A stretch of DNA of 64,000 bases. Origin: Oceanirhabdus sp942490885 (GTDB taxonomy: Bacteria; Bacillota; Clostridia; Clostridiales; Clostridiaceae). A program made the position numbers and the translations under genes. Positions 7,979 through 15,631 of the stretch are shown one piece after another. Location of the stretch: NCBI GenBank assembly GCA_942490885.1, contig CALNYT010000002.1, forward strand, positions 2,294,001 through 2,358,000, given 5' to 3'. The notes beneath the pieces are model-generated. The model was given only the letters and a program-made list of their open reading frames with translations, made no database searches and had not been told where the DNA came from. Numbering within the stretch: the stretch's first letter is position 1; the number at the start of each line of letters is the position of its first letter.

Positions 7979-8968
7979 ATGAAATATATTATTGGTGTTG
8001 ATGGAGGAGGGACTAGTACTCGTGTAGCATTAGCTAATACAAATGGCGAAGTTTTAGCTATAGGAAAAAGTGGGGCTAGTAGTATTGATACGGTCAGTAG
8101 AGAAGAAACAGGAGAACACATTGAGGACGCGTTAGAGCAGTGTTTACAAAAGCATCTTGAAAAATATAATCAAAATGTTCAAGAGATAGAATGTATTTTT
8201 GTTTCTTTAGGAGGTATAGATTCAGAGGAAGATAAACATTATGTAGTAAAGATTGTTGAAGAATATGCTGGAGAAATAATAAAAATAAAAAAAATTATAT
8301 CAGAGAATGATACAAGAGCAGCTTTGGCTGGTGGATTAGCTGAAAAGAGTGGCGTAATATTTATAGTCGGAACTGGTGCGGTTTGTTTTGGAATAAATGA
8401 AAAATTACAAAGTTGGAAATCCGGCGGATGGGGATATAAAATAGATGATTTTGGTAGTGGTTTTTATCTTGGAAGAGAAGCATTGACAAGCATGGTAAAA
8501 TGTATGGATGGCAGGGATGAGGATGAGGAATTTGAATTAGGAATTAAAAATTTTATTGGTATTAATTCTTTATCAGAGGTTAGCGAAAGACTATATAAAA
8601 AGAAGTTTAATAGGACTGATATTGCTGGGATTGCCCCAGAAGTTTTGAGGCTTGCTGAGAAAAAAAATAAAATCGCTTTGGAAATTTTGGATAAGGGTGT
8701 AACTGAATTAACACTTATGATGAAATCTGTTTCTAAGAAACTTGATATAAATAATGGAAAATATACTGCCCTTGGTGGAGTAATTGAAGGCAGTGATATC
8801 TATAGAAATAAATTAATTAAAAAAATTAAAGATGATTTAGATATTGAATATATTAGTCCATATATGGCTGGTATAGGAGGGGCTGTATTATTAAGTCTTT
8901 ATGAAGTTGTTGGTGATAAAGCATTTGAATCAGCTGATATTATTAGAAAAAGTCTTATTAAAATTTAA
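7979..8968 (+). CDS. BadF/BadG/BcrA-type ATPase, probable N-acetylglucosamine-type sugar kinase
   Basis: This ASKHA-fold protein of 329 aa has the phosphate-1 loop GVDGGGTSTRVAL at the N-terminus, ENDTRAALAG near the middle, GTGAVCFGIN as the phosphate-2 loop and ALGGVIEGSD as the adenosine motif. Members of this length usually phosphorylate amino sugars rather than activating CoA-ester reductases, and no reductase subunits are nearby. It begins 26 bases after the nucleotidase gene and probably shares its transcript. The exact sugar is not known. Confidence 0.85.
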   Translation: MKYIIGVDGGGTSTRVALANTNGEVLAIGKSGASSIDTVSREETGEHIEDALEQCLQKHLEKYNQNVQEIECIFVSLGGIDSEEDKHYVVKIVEEYAGEIIKIKKIISENDTRAALAGGLAEKSGVIFIVGTGAVCFGINEKLQSWKSGGWGYKIDDFGSGFYLGREALTSMVKCMDGRDEDEEFELGIKNFIGINSLSEVSERLYKKKFNRTDIAGIAPEVLRLAEKKNKIALEILDKGVTELTLMMKSVSKKLDINNGKYTALGGVIEGSDIYRNKLIKKIKDDLDIEYISPYMAGIGGAVLLSLYEVVGDKAFESADIIRKSLIKI

Positions 8969-9065
8969 AAAAAGTTTCCTAAAGTTATCTTTTAGTTATG
9001 TTGATTTGTATATTTGGAAAAAAATAAGAAAATAATATAAATAATATAATAAAGGAGGTTTCTAT

Positions 9066-9263
9066 ATGGAAAATATAAATACTCTTATTAATCAAGGTTA
9101 CAAGATAATGAAATTTGAAAGAGATATTGATTTAAAAAGTGGAGAGGAAATGGGGGTAGTTGAGCTAAAGGCCCTTGATGGTTATTTAATGAAACTTAAT
9201 TTTGATGATAATTGTGCTGATGAAATGGAAAAAATCATTTTTAATTATTTGAAAGAAAAATAA
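9066..9263 (+). CDS. Small hypothetical protein, 65 aa
   Basis: A 65-aa acidic protein (MENINTLINQGYKIMKFERD at the start) with a perfect AAAGGAGG site and its own downstream terminator, so it is very likely expressed. It has no signal peptide or membrane segment. The first half looks like a short beta-hairpin domain and the end an amphipathic helix. I do not recognise the family. Confidence 0.7.
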   Translation: MENINTLINQGYKIMKFERDIDLKSGEEMGVVELKALDGYLMKLNFDDNCADEMEKIIFNYLKEK

Positions 9264-9270
9264 ATGACTA

Positions 9271-9303
9271 ACTCCCTGGTGAGAATAACAGGGAGTCTTT
9301 TTG
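9271..9303 (+). terminator. Terminator after the 65-aa gene
   Basis: ACTCCCTG pairs with CAGGGAGT, followed by CTTTTTG. Confidence 0.88.
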
Positions 9304-9455
9304 CTTTCAAGAAGATAAAAATAAAGGAGAAAAACTTTAAAACATAAAATCAAAAAAAGTTGACAATTGTGATAATTAGAGGTTGTTAAATGGTAAAAAA
9401 GGAAATAGAATAGTAGTGAGAGGGTAAGTATTTTAGTAACTCAGGAGGAAAAGGT

Positions 9456-10448
9456 ATGAAGAAAGTAGCGGTAATATTTAATGGTGGTACTATTTCTATG
9501 AAAGTTGATAGTAAACTAAAAGCAGCAGTACCTACTTTAAGTGGAGAAGATATTATGGCGATGGTTACGGGGATAGAAAACCATGCTGAGATAGAAACAT
9601 TTTCTTTCTCAAGCCTGCCTAGTCCACATATGACACCAGAATTGATGATGAAATTATCAAAGATGGTGCGAGAACTACTTGAAAGAGAAGATATTGAAGG
9701 GGTGGTTGTGACTCACGGTACTGATACATTAGAAGAGACTGCATATTTGTTGGATTTGACAATTAATTCGCAAAAACCTGTTGTTGTTACTGGGTCAATG
9801 AGAAATGGTTCAGAATTAGGCTATGATGGCCCTGCTAATCTAGCTGCATCAATAGTTGTAGCGACTTCTCAAGAAGCACGAGGAAAAGGTGTTCTAGTTT
9901 GCATGAATAATGAGATAAATTGTGCAAGTGAAGTTACTAAGGAACACTCAATGCATTTAAACACATTTCAAAGTCCAGAATTTGGACCAATTGGTATAGT
10001 GGATAGTAACGAGATAATTTTTTACAGAGATAAAGCTCTAAACCAATTTATATCAACTGATTGTATAGAGGGAAGAGTTGAGCTTGTTAAAGCTGTTGCT
10101 GGTGATTCAGGAGCGCTAATTGATTTTTGCGTAAATGAAGGTGTACACGGAATTGTAATAGAAGGCATGGGTAGAGGGAATATTCCTCCTAAAATGTTCG
10201 AGGCAGTTAAGCGTGGAATTGAAAAAGGTGTGGTTTTTGTTCTTGTAACTAGATGCTATAAGGGTAGAGTTATGGATTCTTATGGATATGAAGGTGGAGG
10301 AAAAGGACTTAGACAAGCTGGAGTGATTTTTGGAGATAGATTACCAGGACAGAAAGCGAGAATTAAACTTATATTAGCTCTAAGTAAAACGAACGATAAA
10401 GAAGAAATAAGAAAAATGTTCGAAGATAGACTGTACAAAAAGAACTAA
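9456..10448 (+). CDS. ansA: L-asparaginase
   Basis: This enzyme hydrolyses L-asparagine to aspartate and ammonia. The two catalytic threonine motifs are present: FNGGTIS at residues 8-14 and VVTHGTDTLEETAYLLD near 84-100, plus GSMRNGSELGYDGP. The length (330 aa) matches the family; no signal peptide is seen, suggesting a cytoplasmic enzyme. AGGAGG lies upstream of the ATG. It stands alone, with the guanine riboswitch unit downstream. Confidence 0.93.
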   Translation: MKKVAVIFNGGTISMKVDSKLKAAVPTLSGEDIMAMVTGIENHAEIETFSFSSLPSPHMTPELMMKLSKMVRELLEREDIEGVVVTHGTDTLEETAYLLDLTINSQKPVVVTGSMRNGSELGYDGPANLAASIVVATSQEARGKGVLVCMNNEINCASEVTKEHSMHLNTFQSPEFGPIGIVDSNEIIFYRDKALNQFISTDCIEGRVELVKAVAGDSGALIDFCVNEGVHGIVIEGMGRGNIPPKMFEAVKRGIEKGVVFVLVTRCYKGRVMDSYGYEGGGKGLRQAGVIFGDRLPGQKARIKLILALSKTNDKEEIRKMFEDRLYKKN

Positions 10449-10474
10449 AAACATAAAAACATTCGCAAAAAGTA

Positions 10475-10503
10475 TTGACATAGTTGTCTGAAATTGTTAA
10501 GAT
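10475..10503 (+). promoter_or_regulatory. Sigma-A promoter of the riboswitch transcript
   Basis: TTGACA (10475-10480), 17 bases, then TAAGAT (10498-10503). Confidence 0.8.
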
Positions 10504-10528
10504 ATAGCTGTGTTAAAAATCAATACGA

Positions 10529-10602
10529 AGATACTCATATAAGTCTGATAATATGGATCAGAAGTTTCTACCGAATACCGCAAATATTCGACTATGGGAA
10601 AT
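10529..10602 (+). promoter_or_regulatory. Purine riboswitch aptamer, guanine type
   Basis: The class signature is complete: CTCATATAA in the P1/J1-2 region, ATATGG, AAGTTTCTACC, the loop-3 stem GAATACCGCAAATATTC, then GACTATGGG. P1 pairs CTCATA with TATGGG. The base equivalent to position 74 is C (in GACTATG), which specifies guanine or hypoxanthine rather than adenine. It precedes a terminator and a purine permease, so purine excess should stop transcription. Confidence 0.96.
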
Positions 10603-10663
10603 CAAACGTGAATGTCACATAACTATTGCTGCCTAATGATATTGGATAGTGTAGTTATATACA

Positions 10664-10694
10664 TAAGCTGCTGAGTTTCTCAGCAGCTTTTTCG
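10664..10694 (+). terminator. Riboswitch expression-platform terminator
   Basis: A perfect AAGCTGCTGAG/CTCAGCAGCTT stem is followed by TTTC, 26 bases before the permease start. The stretch 10605-10660 can pair CATAACTA with TAGTGTAGTTAT and may serve as the alternative fold. Confidence 0.92.
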
Positions 10695-10719
10695 TTTATA
10701 AAAAATAGGAGGGATCTAC

Positions 10720-12072
10720 ATGGATAAGTTTTTTAGGTTAGAAGAGAATGGGACAACCGTTAAGAGAGAGGTAATTGGGGGTATAACAACTTTCTTGACA
10801 ATGGCTTACATCATAGTGGTTAACCCGGGTATACTTAGTGATGCTGGGATGCCGTTTGGGGCACTTGTAACAGCTACGTGTTTAACAGCTGCTCTTGCAA
10901 CAATATTAATGGGATTATACGCAAACTTACCTCTTGCTCTTGCATCTGGTATGGGACTTAATGCATACTTTGCTTATTCGGTTTGTGGAGTAAAAGGAAT
11001 CGATTGGAGAGTTGCTCTTTTAGCGGTATTTATTGAAGGTATAATATTTATTATTTTATCAGTAACAAAAGTGAGGGAAGCTGTTGTTAATGCAATTCCT
11101 AAAAATCTTAAAATAGCAGTTTCAGCGGGTATTGGTCTATTTATTGCATTTATTGGGTTTGTTAATGCTGGTTTAGTTGAGAATAATGATGCTACCTTAG
11201 TTTCAGTAGGGAAATTTACATCGCCAACGGTTCTGATTGCTTTATTCGGAATAATAGTAATTGTACTTTTTGAGATTAAGAAAGTAAAAGGATCTATACT
11301 ATGGGGGATATTAGCATCATCAGTTGCGGCTTGGATTTATGCAATTGTATCACCTGATGCTGCAGCAGCACTTAATATATTCGTACCAAGTAAGATTTTT
11401 GAATTTAATAATATAAATGAAATATTCTTTGCCTTTGATACAAGTTATCTTTTTGATATGAGTAAACTTGGAACATTATTGGGAGTGGTAGTAGTATTCT
11501 TATTTGTAGACTTCTTTGATACTGTAGGTACTCTTGTTGGAGTTGCATCTAAAGCAGATATGATAGATAAAGATGGAAAAGTTAAAAATGCAGGTAAAGC
11601 ACTTCTTGTTGATGCAGTAGGTACTACGGCTGGAGCTATGTTAGGTACATCTACAGTTACAACTTTTGTGGAAAGTTCAGCGGGGGTTGCAGAAGGAGCA
11701 AGAACAGGATTAGCTTCCGTTGTAACTGGTATATTATTTATCTTAGCTATGTTCTTTGCACCAGTTTTTGCGGCTATTCCAGGTTGTGCTACAGCACCGG
11801 CTTTAATAGTTGTTGGATTCTTTATGATGCAAAACATTGGACAAATTGATTTCAAAGATTTCACAGAGGGAATTCCAGCATTCTTAACAATTGCCTTAAT
11901 GCCATTAACATACAGTATTGGTGATGGTTTAACATATGGTATCTTAAGTTATGGTGTAATCAATGTATTATATAATTTACTTCAAAGAGATCCAAAGAAA
12001 AAGAAGAAGGTTTCATGGGTTATTATAGTACTAACAATACTATTTATATTTAAGTTGATATTCTTACATTAA
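10720..12072 (+). CDS. NCS2-family (AzgA-type) guanine/hypoxanthine permease
   Basis: A 450-aa polytopic membrane protein with about 12-14 hydrophobic segments. It has the AzgA/PbuG-branch features: REVIGGITTFLTMAYIIVVNP at the N-terminus, ASGMGLNAYFAY, and FVDFFDTVGTLVG in the middle. It imports purine bases with protons. The upstream guanine riboswitch fits a guanine or hypoxanthine substrate. It is transcribed as a single gene ending at a terminator. Confidence 0.93.
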   Translation: MDKFFRLEENGTTVKREVIGGITTFLTMAYIIVVNPGILSDAGMPFGALVTATCLTAALATILMGLYANLPLALASGMGLNAYFAYSVCGVKGIDWRVALLAVFIEGIIFIILSVTKVREAVVNAIPKNLKIAVSAGIGLFIAFIGFVNAGLVENNDATLVSVGKFTSPTVLIALFGIIVIVLFEIKKVKGSILWGILASSVAAWIYAIVSPDAAAALNIFVPSKIFEFNNINEIFFAFDTSYLFDMSKLGTLLGVVVVFLFVDFFDTVGTLVGVASKADMIDKDGKVKNAGKALLVDAVGTTAGAMLGTSTVTTFVESSAGVAEGARTGLASVVTGILFILAMFFAPVFAAIPGCATAPALIVVGFFMMQNIGQIDFKDFTEGIPAFLTIALMPLTYSIGDGLTYGILSYGVINVLYNLLQRDPKKKKKVSWVIIVLTILFIFKLIFLH

Positions 12073-12112
12073 TAAGATAAATATTAAAAAAATAAATAAT
12101 ATATTAAATATT

Positions 12113-12147
12113 AAAACTCAGAGTGGTATACAAACTCTGGGTTTTTT
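12113..12147 (+). terminator. Terminator after the purine permease
   Basis: AAACTCAGAGT pairs with AACTCTGGGTTT and is followed by T residues. Confidence 0.85.
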
Positions 12148-12274
12148 GACGAGAAAATTTTAAATATATTAATCTAAGAAGAATTAATATTCAATCTGAT
12201 GAAGGGGTGACGAAAAATATATAGGAGATTTTATTGAAATAAAAAACAAATGTAAATAAAGTGTTAACAAAGTA

Positions 12275-12303
12275 TTGTTATTACTTGATTGAGTATATAT
12301 AAT
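12275..12303 (+). promoter_or_regulatory. Sigma-A promoter of the yicC-coaBC operon
   Basis: TTGTTA (12275-12280), 17 bases, TATAAT (12298-12303), 31 bases before the yicC start. Confidence 0.8.
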
Positions 12304-12334
12304 GGTTTGTATAACAAAAATGAGGTGATATGTA

Positions 12335-13213
12335 ATGGTAAGCAGTATGACTGGATTCGGACGTGATTCAATTATTGAAGCTGGCAAGAGTTTCGTTATA
12401 GAAATAAAAAGTGTCAATCATAGATATATGGATTTAAATATCAAAATGCCTAGAGTTTATTTAACACTTGAAGAAAGAATAAGAAATGTTATAAAAGAAA
12501 AGTTAAATAGAGGGAAAATTGATATATACATAAATATGAAAGTTTTTGAAAGAACTGATGTTGAAGCTGTTTTAAATAAAAGTTTAGCTGCTAGTTATGT
12601 TAAATGTTTAAAAGAAATTCAAGAATCCTTTGATTTAAGAGATGATGTATCAGTCATAAATATTGCTAGATTCCCTGAAGTAGTAAACGTAGAACATAAA
12701 GAAGAAGATGTTGAGTTAATATGGGAAACTATAAAAAAGCCTCTTGAAGGAGCATTGGATAAACACATGGAAATGAGATTAAGAGAAGGTCAAAAACTTA
12801 AAGAAGATCTTCTTTTAAAATGTTCAAACATAGAATTATTGTTAAAGGAAATACAGGATAAATCAACAACTGTAGTTCTGGACTACAAAGAAAAACTTGA
12901 AAATAGATTGAAAGAGATTGTAGAGGATAAGAACTACGATGAAGGTAGAGTGGCTATGGAAATGGCTATTATTGCTGATAAATGTTGTATAGATGAAGAA
13001 CTAGTGAGACTAGCTAGTCATCTATCTCAAATAAAAGATACTCTTGAAATTGAAGAACCTATTGGTAGAAAATTAGATTTTATAGTTCAAGAGATGAATA
13101 GAGAAGCTAATACTATTTCTTCCAAATCAAATGATTTAACAGTTACTAAGAATATTTTACAAGTAAAGAGTGAAATAGAAAAAATAAGAGAACAAACACA
13201 AAATATTGAATAA
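12335..13213 (+). CDS. yicC: YicC/YloC-family endoribonuclease
   Basis: A 292-aa protein that starts MVSSMTGFGRDS, the family hallmark, and ends with the conserved ANTISSKSNDLTVTKNILQVK region. Family members form ring-like oligomers and cleave RNA. It is first in an operon with remA, gmk, rpoZ and coaBC, as in Bacillus. GAGGTGAT lies upstream of the ATG. Confidence 0.93.
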   Translation: MVSSMTGFGRDSIIEAGKSFVIEIKSVNHRYMDLNIKMPRVYLTLEERIRNVIKEKLNRGKIDIYINMKVFERTDVEAVLNKSLAASYVKCLKEIQESFDLRDDVSVINIARFPEVVNVEHKEEDVELIWETIKKPLEGALDKHMEMRLREGQKLKEDLLLKCSNIELLLKEIQDKSTTVVLDYKEKLENRLKEIVEDKNYDEGRVAMEMAIIADKCCIDEELVRLASHLSQIKDTLEIEEPIGRKLDFIVQEMNREANTISSKSNDLTVTKNILQVKSEIEKIREQTQNIE

Positions 13214-13223
13214 GGAGGATATT

Positions 13224-13496
13224 ATGGCGATAAAACTTATTAATATAGGATTTGGGAACATTGTATCTGCTAATAGACTTGTTGCTATTGTTAGTCCAGA
13301 ATCTGCACCTATAAAACGCATAATCCAAGAGGCTAGAGATAGAGGAATGCTTATAGATGCAACATATGGAAGAAGAACAAGAGCGGTAATTATTACAGAT
13401 AGTGATCATGTTATATTATCAGCTGTTCAACCAGAAACAGTTGCACATAGATTAAGTGCTAAAGATGAAGTACACTCTGAAGAGGTGGATGATTAA
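13224..13496 (+). CDS. remA: RemA family protein (DUF370)
   Basis: A 90-aa protein beginning MAIKLINIGFGNIVSANRLV with the central GRRTRAVIITDSDHVILS motif. In Bacillus subtilis RemA is a DNA-binding activator of biofilm matrix genes; in clostridia the role is less clear. The ATG at 13224 is chosen because AAGGAGGA lies 5 bases before it and homologues start there. It is tightly placed between yicC and gmk. Confidence 0.93.
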   Translation: MAIKLINIGFGNIVSANRLVAIVSPESAPIKRIIQEARDRGMLIDATYGRRTRAVIITDSDHVILSAVQPETVAHRLSAKDEVHSEEVDD

Positions 13497-13497
13497 T

Positions 13498-14124
13498 ATG
13501 AAGCGTAAAGGATTACTTATCGTAATTTCAGGACCATCTGGTGCTGGTAAGGGAACAATTTGTAAAGAGTTGATTAAAAGAAATTCAGATATATGCATTT
13601 CTGTTTCTGCAACAACTAGAGCACCAAGAAAAGGTGAAATTGATGGTGAGAGTTATTTCTTCATGGAAAAAGAGGATTTCAAAGATGATATTTTAAAAGG
13701 AAATTTCCTTGAATATGCAGAAGTATATGGAAATTTCTATGGAACACCAAAAGAAAAAGTTTTTGAACGCCTTGAGAGTGGTCAGGATGTAATTTTAGAG
13801 ATTGATATTCAAGGTGCATTAAAAGTAAAAGAAGTTTATCCTAAAGGGGTATTTATATTTATTTTACCACCTTCAATGGAGGAACTGAAAAATAGGATAA
13901 TTGGTAGAGGTAGTGAAACGCCTGAGTCTCTTATGACAAGATTTAAATCTGCTTATGATGAATTAAATTTTGTTTCGAGATACAATTATGCTGTTATAAA
14001 TGATGATGTTGATCTAGCTACATCTAGAATTGAAAATATTATAGAAGCAGAGAATTGTAGAGTAGATAGAGTTGGAAATGAATTAATAAAAGAAATTTGT
14101 CAGGAGGTAGATGTTAATGCATAA
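13498..14124 (+). CDS. gmk: Guanylate kinase
   Basis: It phosphorylates GMP to GDP with ATP. The P-loop is SGPSGAGKGT, the GMP-binding part includes SATTRAPRKGEIDGESYFF, and EIDIQGALKVK and SRYNYAVINDD follow. The start is ATG 13498 (MKRKGLL), 208 aa, right after the remA stop and behind GAGGTGG; an earlier in-frame TTG would overlap remA and add unconserved residues. The 3' end overlaps rpoZ. Confidence 0.96.
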   Translation: MKRKGLLIVISGPSGAGKGTICKELIKRNSDICISVSATTRAPRKGEIDGESYFFMEKEDFKDDILKGNFLEYAEVYGNFYGTPKEKVFERLESGQDVILEIDIQGALKVKEVYPKGVFIFILPPSMEELKNRIIGRGSETPESLMTRFKSAYDELNFVSRYNYAVINDDVDLATSRIENIIEAENCRVDRVGNELIKEICQEVDVNA

Positions 14125-14350
14125 ATCAGATTCAATGATAAACCCTTCAATAGTAGAATTATTAAAATTTGTGGATAATAAGTATTCCTTAGTTATAGCT
14201 ACTTCAAAGAGAGCTAGAAAGCTAATTGATGGTGAAAGCCCAATTATAGATATGGATGTGTCTAAGCCACTAACTACAGCAATTGAAGAACTAAATACTG
14301 CAAGTATGATTATAAAACCTGTAATAGATGACACTATAATAGAAGAATAA
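14117..14350 (+). CDS. rpoZ: RNA polymerase omega subunit
   Basis: A 77-aa protein (MHKSDSMINPSIVELLKFVD) with the conserved YSLVIATSKRARKL motif. It stabilises the beta-prime subunit in core RNA polymerase. Start ATG 14117 has AGGAGGT at an 8-9 base distance; another ATG at 14111 is too close to that site. It overlaps the gmk stop by 8 bases, indicating coupled translation. Confidence 0.93.
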   Translation: MHKSDSMINPSIVELLKFVDNKYSLVIATSKRARKLIDGESPIIDMDVSKPLTTAIEELNTASMIIKPVIDDTIIEE

Positions 14351-14351
14351 T

Positions 14352-15536
14352 ATGAGTAAGAAAACTATTGTTATTGGTGTTGCAGGAGGTATTGCTGCTT
14401 ATAAGGCTTTAGATGTTGTTTCAAGATTAAAGAAAAAAGATTATGATGTTCATGTAATTATGACGAAGAGTGCATGTGAATTTATAACTCCACTTAGCTT
14501 TCAAGCATTGAGTCAAAATGATGTTGTATATGATATGTTTGAAGAGCCTAAAGCGTGGGAAATACAACATATATCACTTGCGAAGAAAGCCGATTTACTA
14601 CTTATTGTACCTGCTACTGCAAATATAATTGGTAAGATAGCTAATGGTATAGCAGATGATATGTTAACTACAACTATCATGGCAACAAGAGGTAAAGTGG
14701 TTTTTGCACCTGCAATGAACGTGAATATGCTTGAAAATCCAATTGTCCAAAATAATATTTCAAAGCTTGAAGCTTATGGTTATAGGTTCATTGAACCTGC
14801 GAATGGTAGATTAGCTTGTGGTGATTTTGGTAAGGGAAAATTAGCTGATACAGAACTTATTGCAGAAATGGTTCATAGCATGATGTATTCAAACAAAGAT
14901 TTAATTGGTAAAAAGGTTCTTGTTACAGCAGGACCGACTATTTCAAAAATTGACCCAGTTAGATATATTACTAATCATTCTAGTGGTAAGATGGGATATG
15001 AAATTGCAAAAGAAGCTAGAGATAGAGGGGCAGAGGTTACGCTTGTATCTGGACCTACTTCGCTTGATACACCTTTTGGTGTAAATGTTATAAAAGTTGA
15101 AACCAACAAAGAGATGTTTGAAGCTGTAATGGATTACCAAAGTGAAAGTGATATAATTATTAAAAGTGCTGCTGTGGCTGATTATAAACCAATGGAATAT
15201 AGCACTCAAAAAATCAAAAAGAGTGAAGATACACTTACTATTAAATTTGAAAAAGATAGAGATATTCTTAAAGAGCTTGGTAGAAGAAAAAAAAATCAGA
15301 TATTAATAGGATTTGCTGCAGAGAGTGAAAATTTAATCGATAATGCTGAAAAGAAGATTCAGAAAAAGAATTTGGATTACATCATTGTAAATGACATTAG
15401 TAGAAAAGATATAGGTTTTAAAAGTAATGATAATGAAGCTGTTTTGGTTTCTAAAAATAAAAAGCGTACGGATTTAGGCAAATGTACTAAAAGAGAAATG
15501 GCTTTTAAAATATTTGAATGTATATTGCATGAATAA
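14352..15536 (+). CDS. coaBC: Bifunctional phosphopantothenoylcysteine decarboxylase/synthetase
   Basis: Two steps of coenzyme A synthesis: ligation of cysteine to 4'-phosphopantothenate (CoaB) and decarboxylation (CoaC). The CoaC flavoprotein domain (1-180) has GVAGGIAAYK, the catalytic-type segment EIQHISLAKKADLL and PAMNVNMLENP with the substrate-binding Asn. The CoaB domain begins near 190 (KVLVTAGPTISKIDPVRYIT) and includes the KSAAVADY motif. The length of 394 aa is normal. It is the last gene of the yicC operon. Confidence 0.96.
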   Translation: MSKKTIVIGVAGGIAAYKALDVVSRLKKKDYDVHVIMTKSACEFITPLSFQALSQNDVVYDMFEEPKAWEIQHISLAKKADLLLIVPATANIIGKIANGIADDMLTTTIMATRGKVVFAPAMNVNMLENPIVQNNISKLEAYGYRFIEPANGRLACGDFGKGKLADTELIAEMVHSMMYSNKDLIGKKVLVTAGPTISKIDPVRYITNHSSGKMGYEIAKEARDRGAEVTLVSGPTSLDTPFGVNVIKVETNKEMFEAVMDYQSESDIIIKSAAVADYKPMEYSTQKIKKSEDTLTIKFEKDRDILKELGRRKKNQILIGFAAESENLIDNAEKKIQKKNLDYIIVNDISRKDIGFKSNDNEAVLVSKNKKRTDLGKCTKREMAFKIFECILHE

Positions 15537-15560
15537 TATATGGCACATGGCCATAAGTAA

Positions 15561-15592
15561 ACAAAAGTGGCTTTGCCGCTTTTGTTTTTTGT
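15561..15592 (+). terminator. Terminator after coaBC
   Basis: ACAAAAGTGGC and GCCGCTTTTGT form a stem followed by TTTTT. Confidence 0.88.
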
Positions 15593-15631
15593 TCTGTATA
15601 ATTTAAGGAATACGTCTTTTGAGGTGATGTT

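Noticed and set aside
9360..9391. TTGACA upstream of ansA as a full promoter
   Set aside because: The base set at 17 spacing (TTGTTA) is a poor -10, and the nearest better one (TTAAAT) needs a spacer that is too long, so I left it out.
11445..11864. A 139-codon minus-strand frame inside the purine permease
   Set aside because: It is the shadow of a well-supported membrane protein gene and resembles no family.
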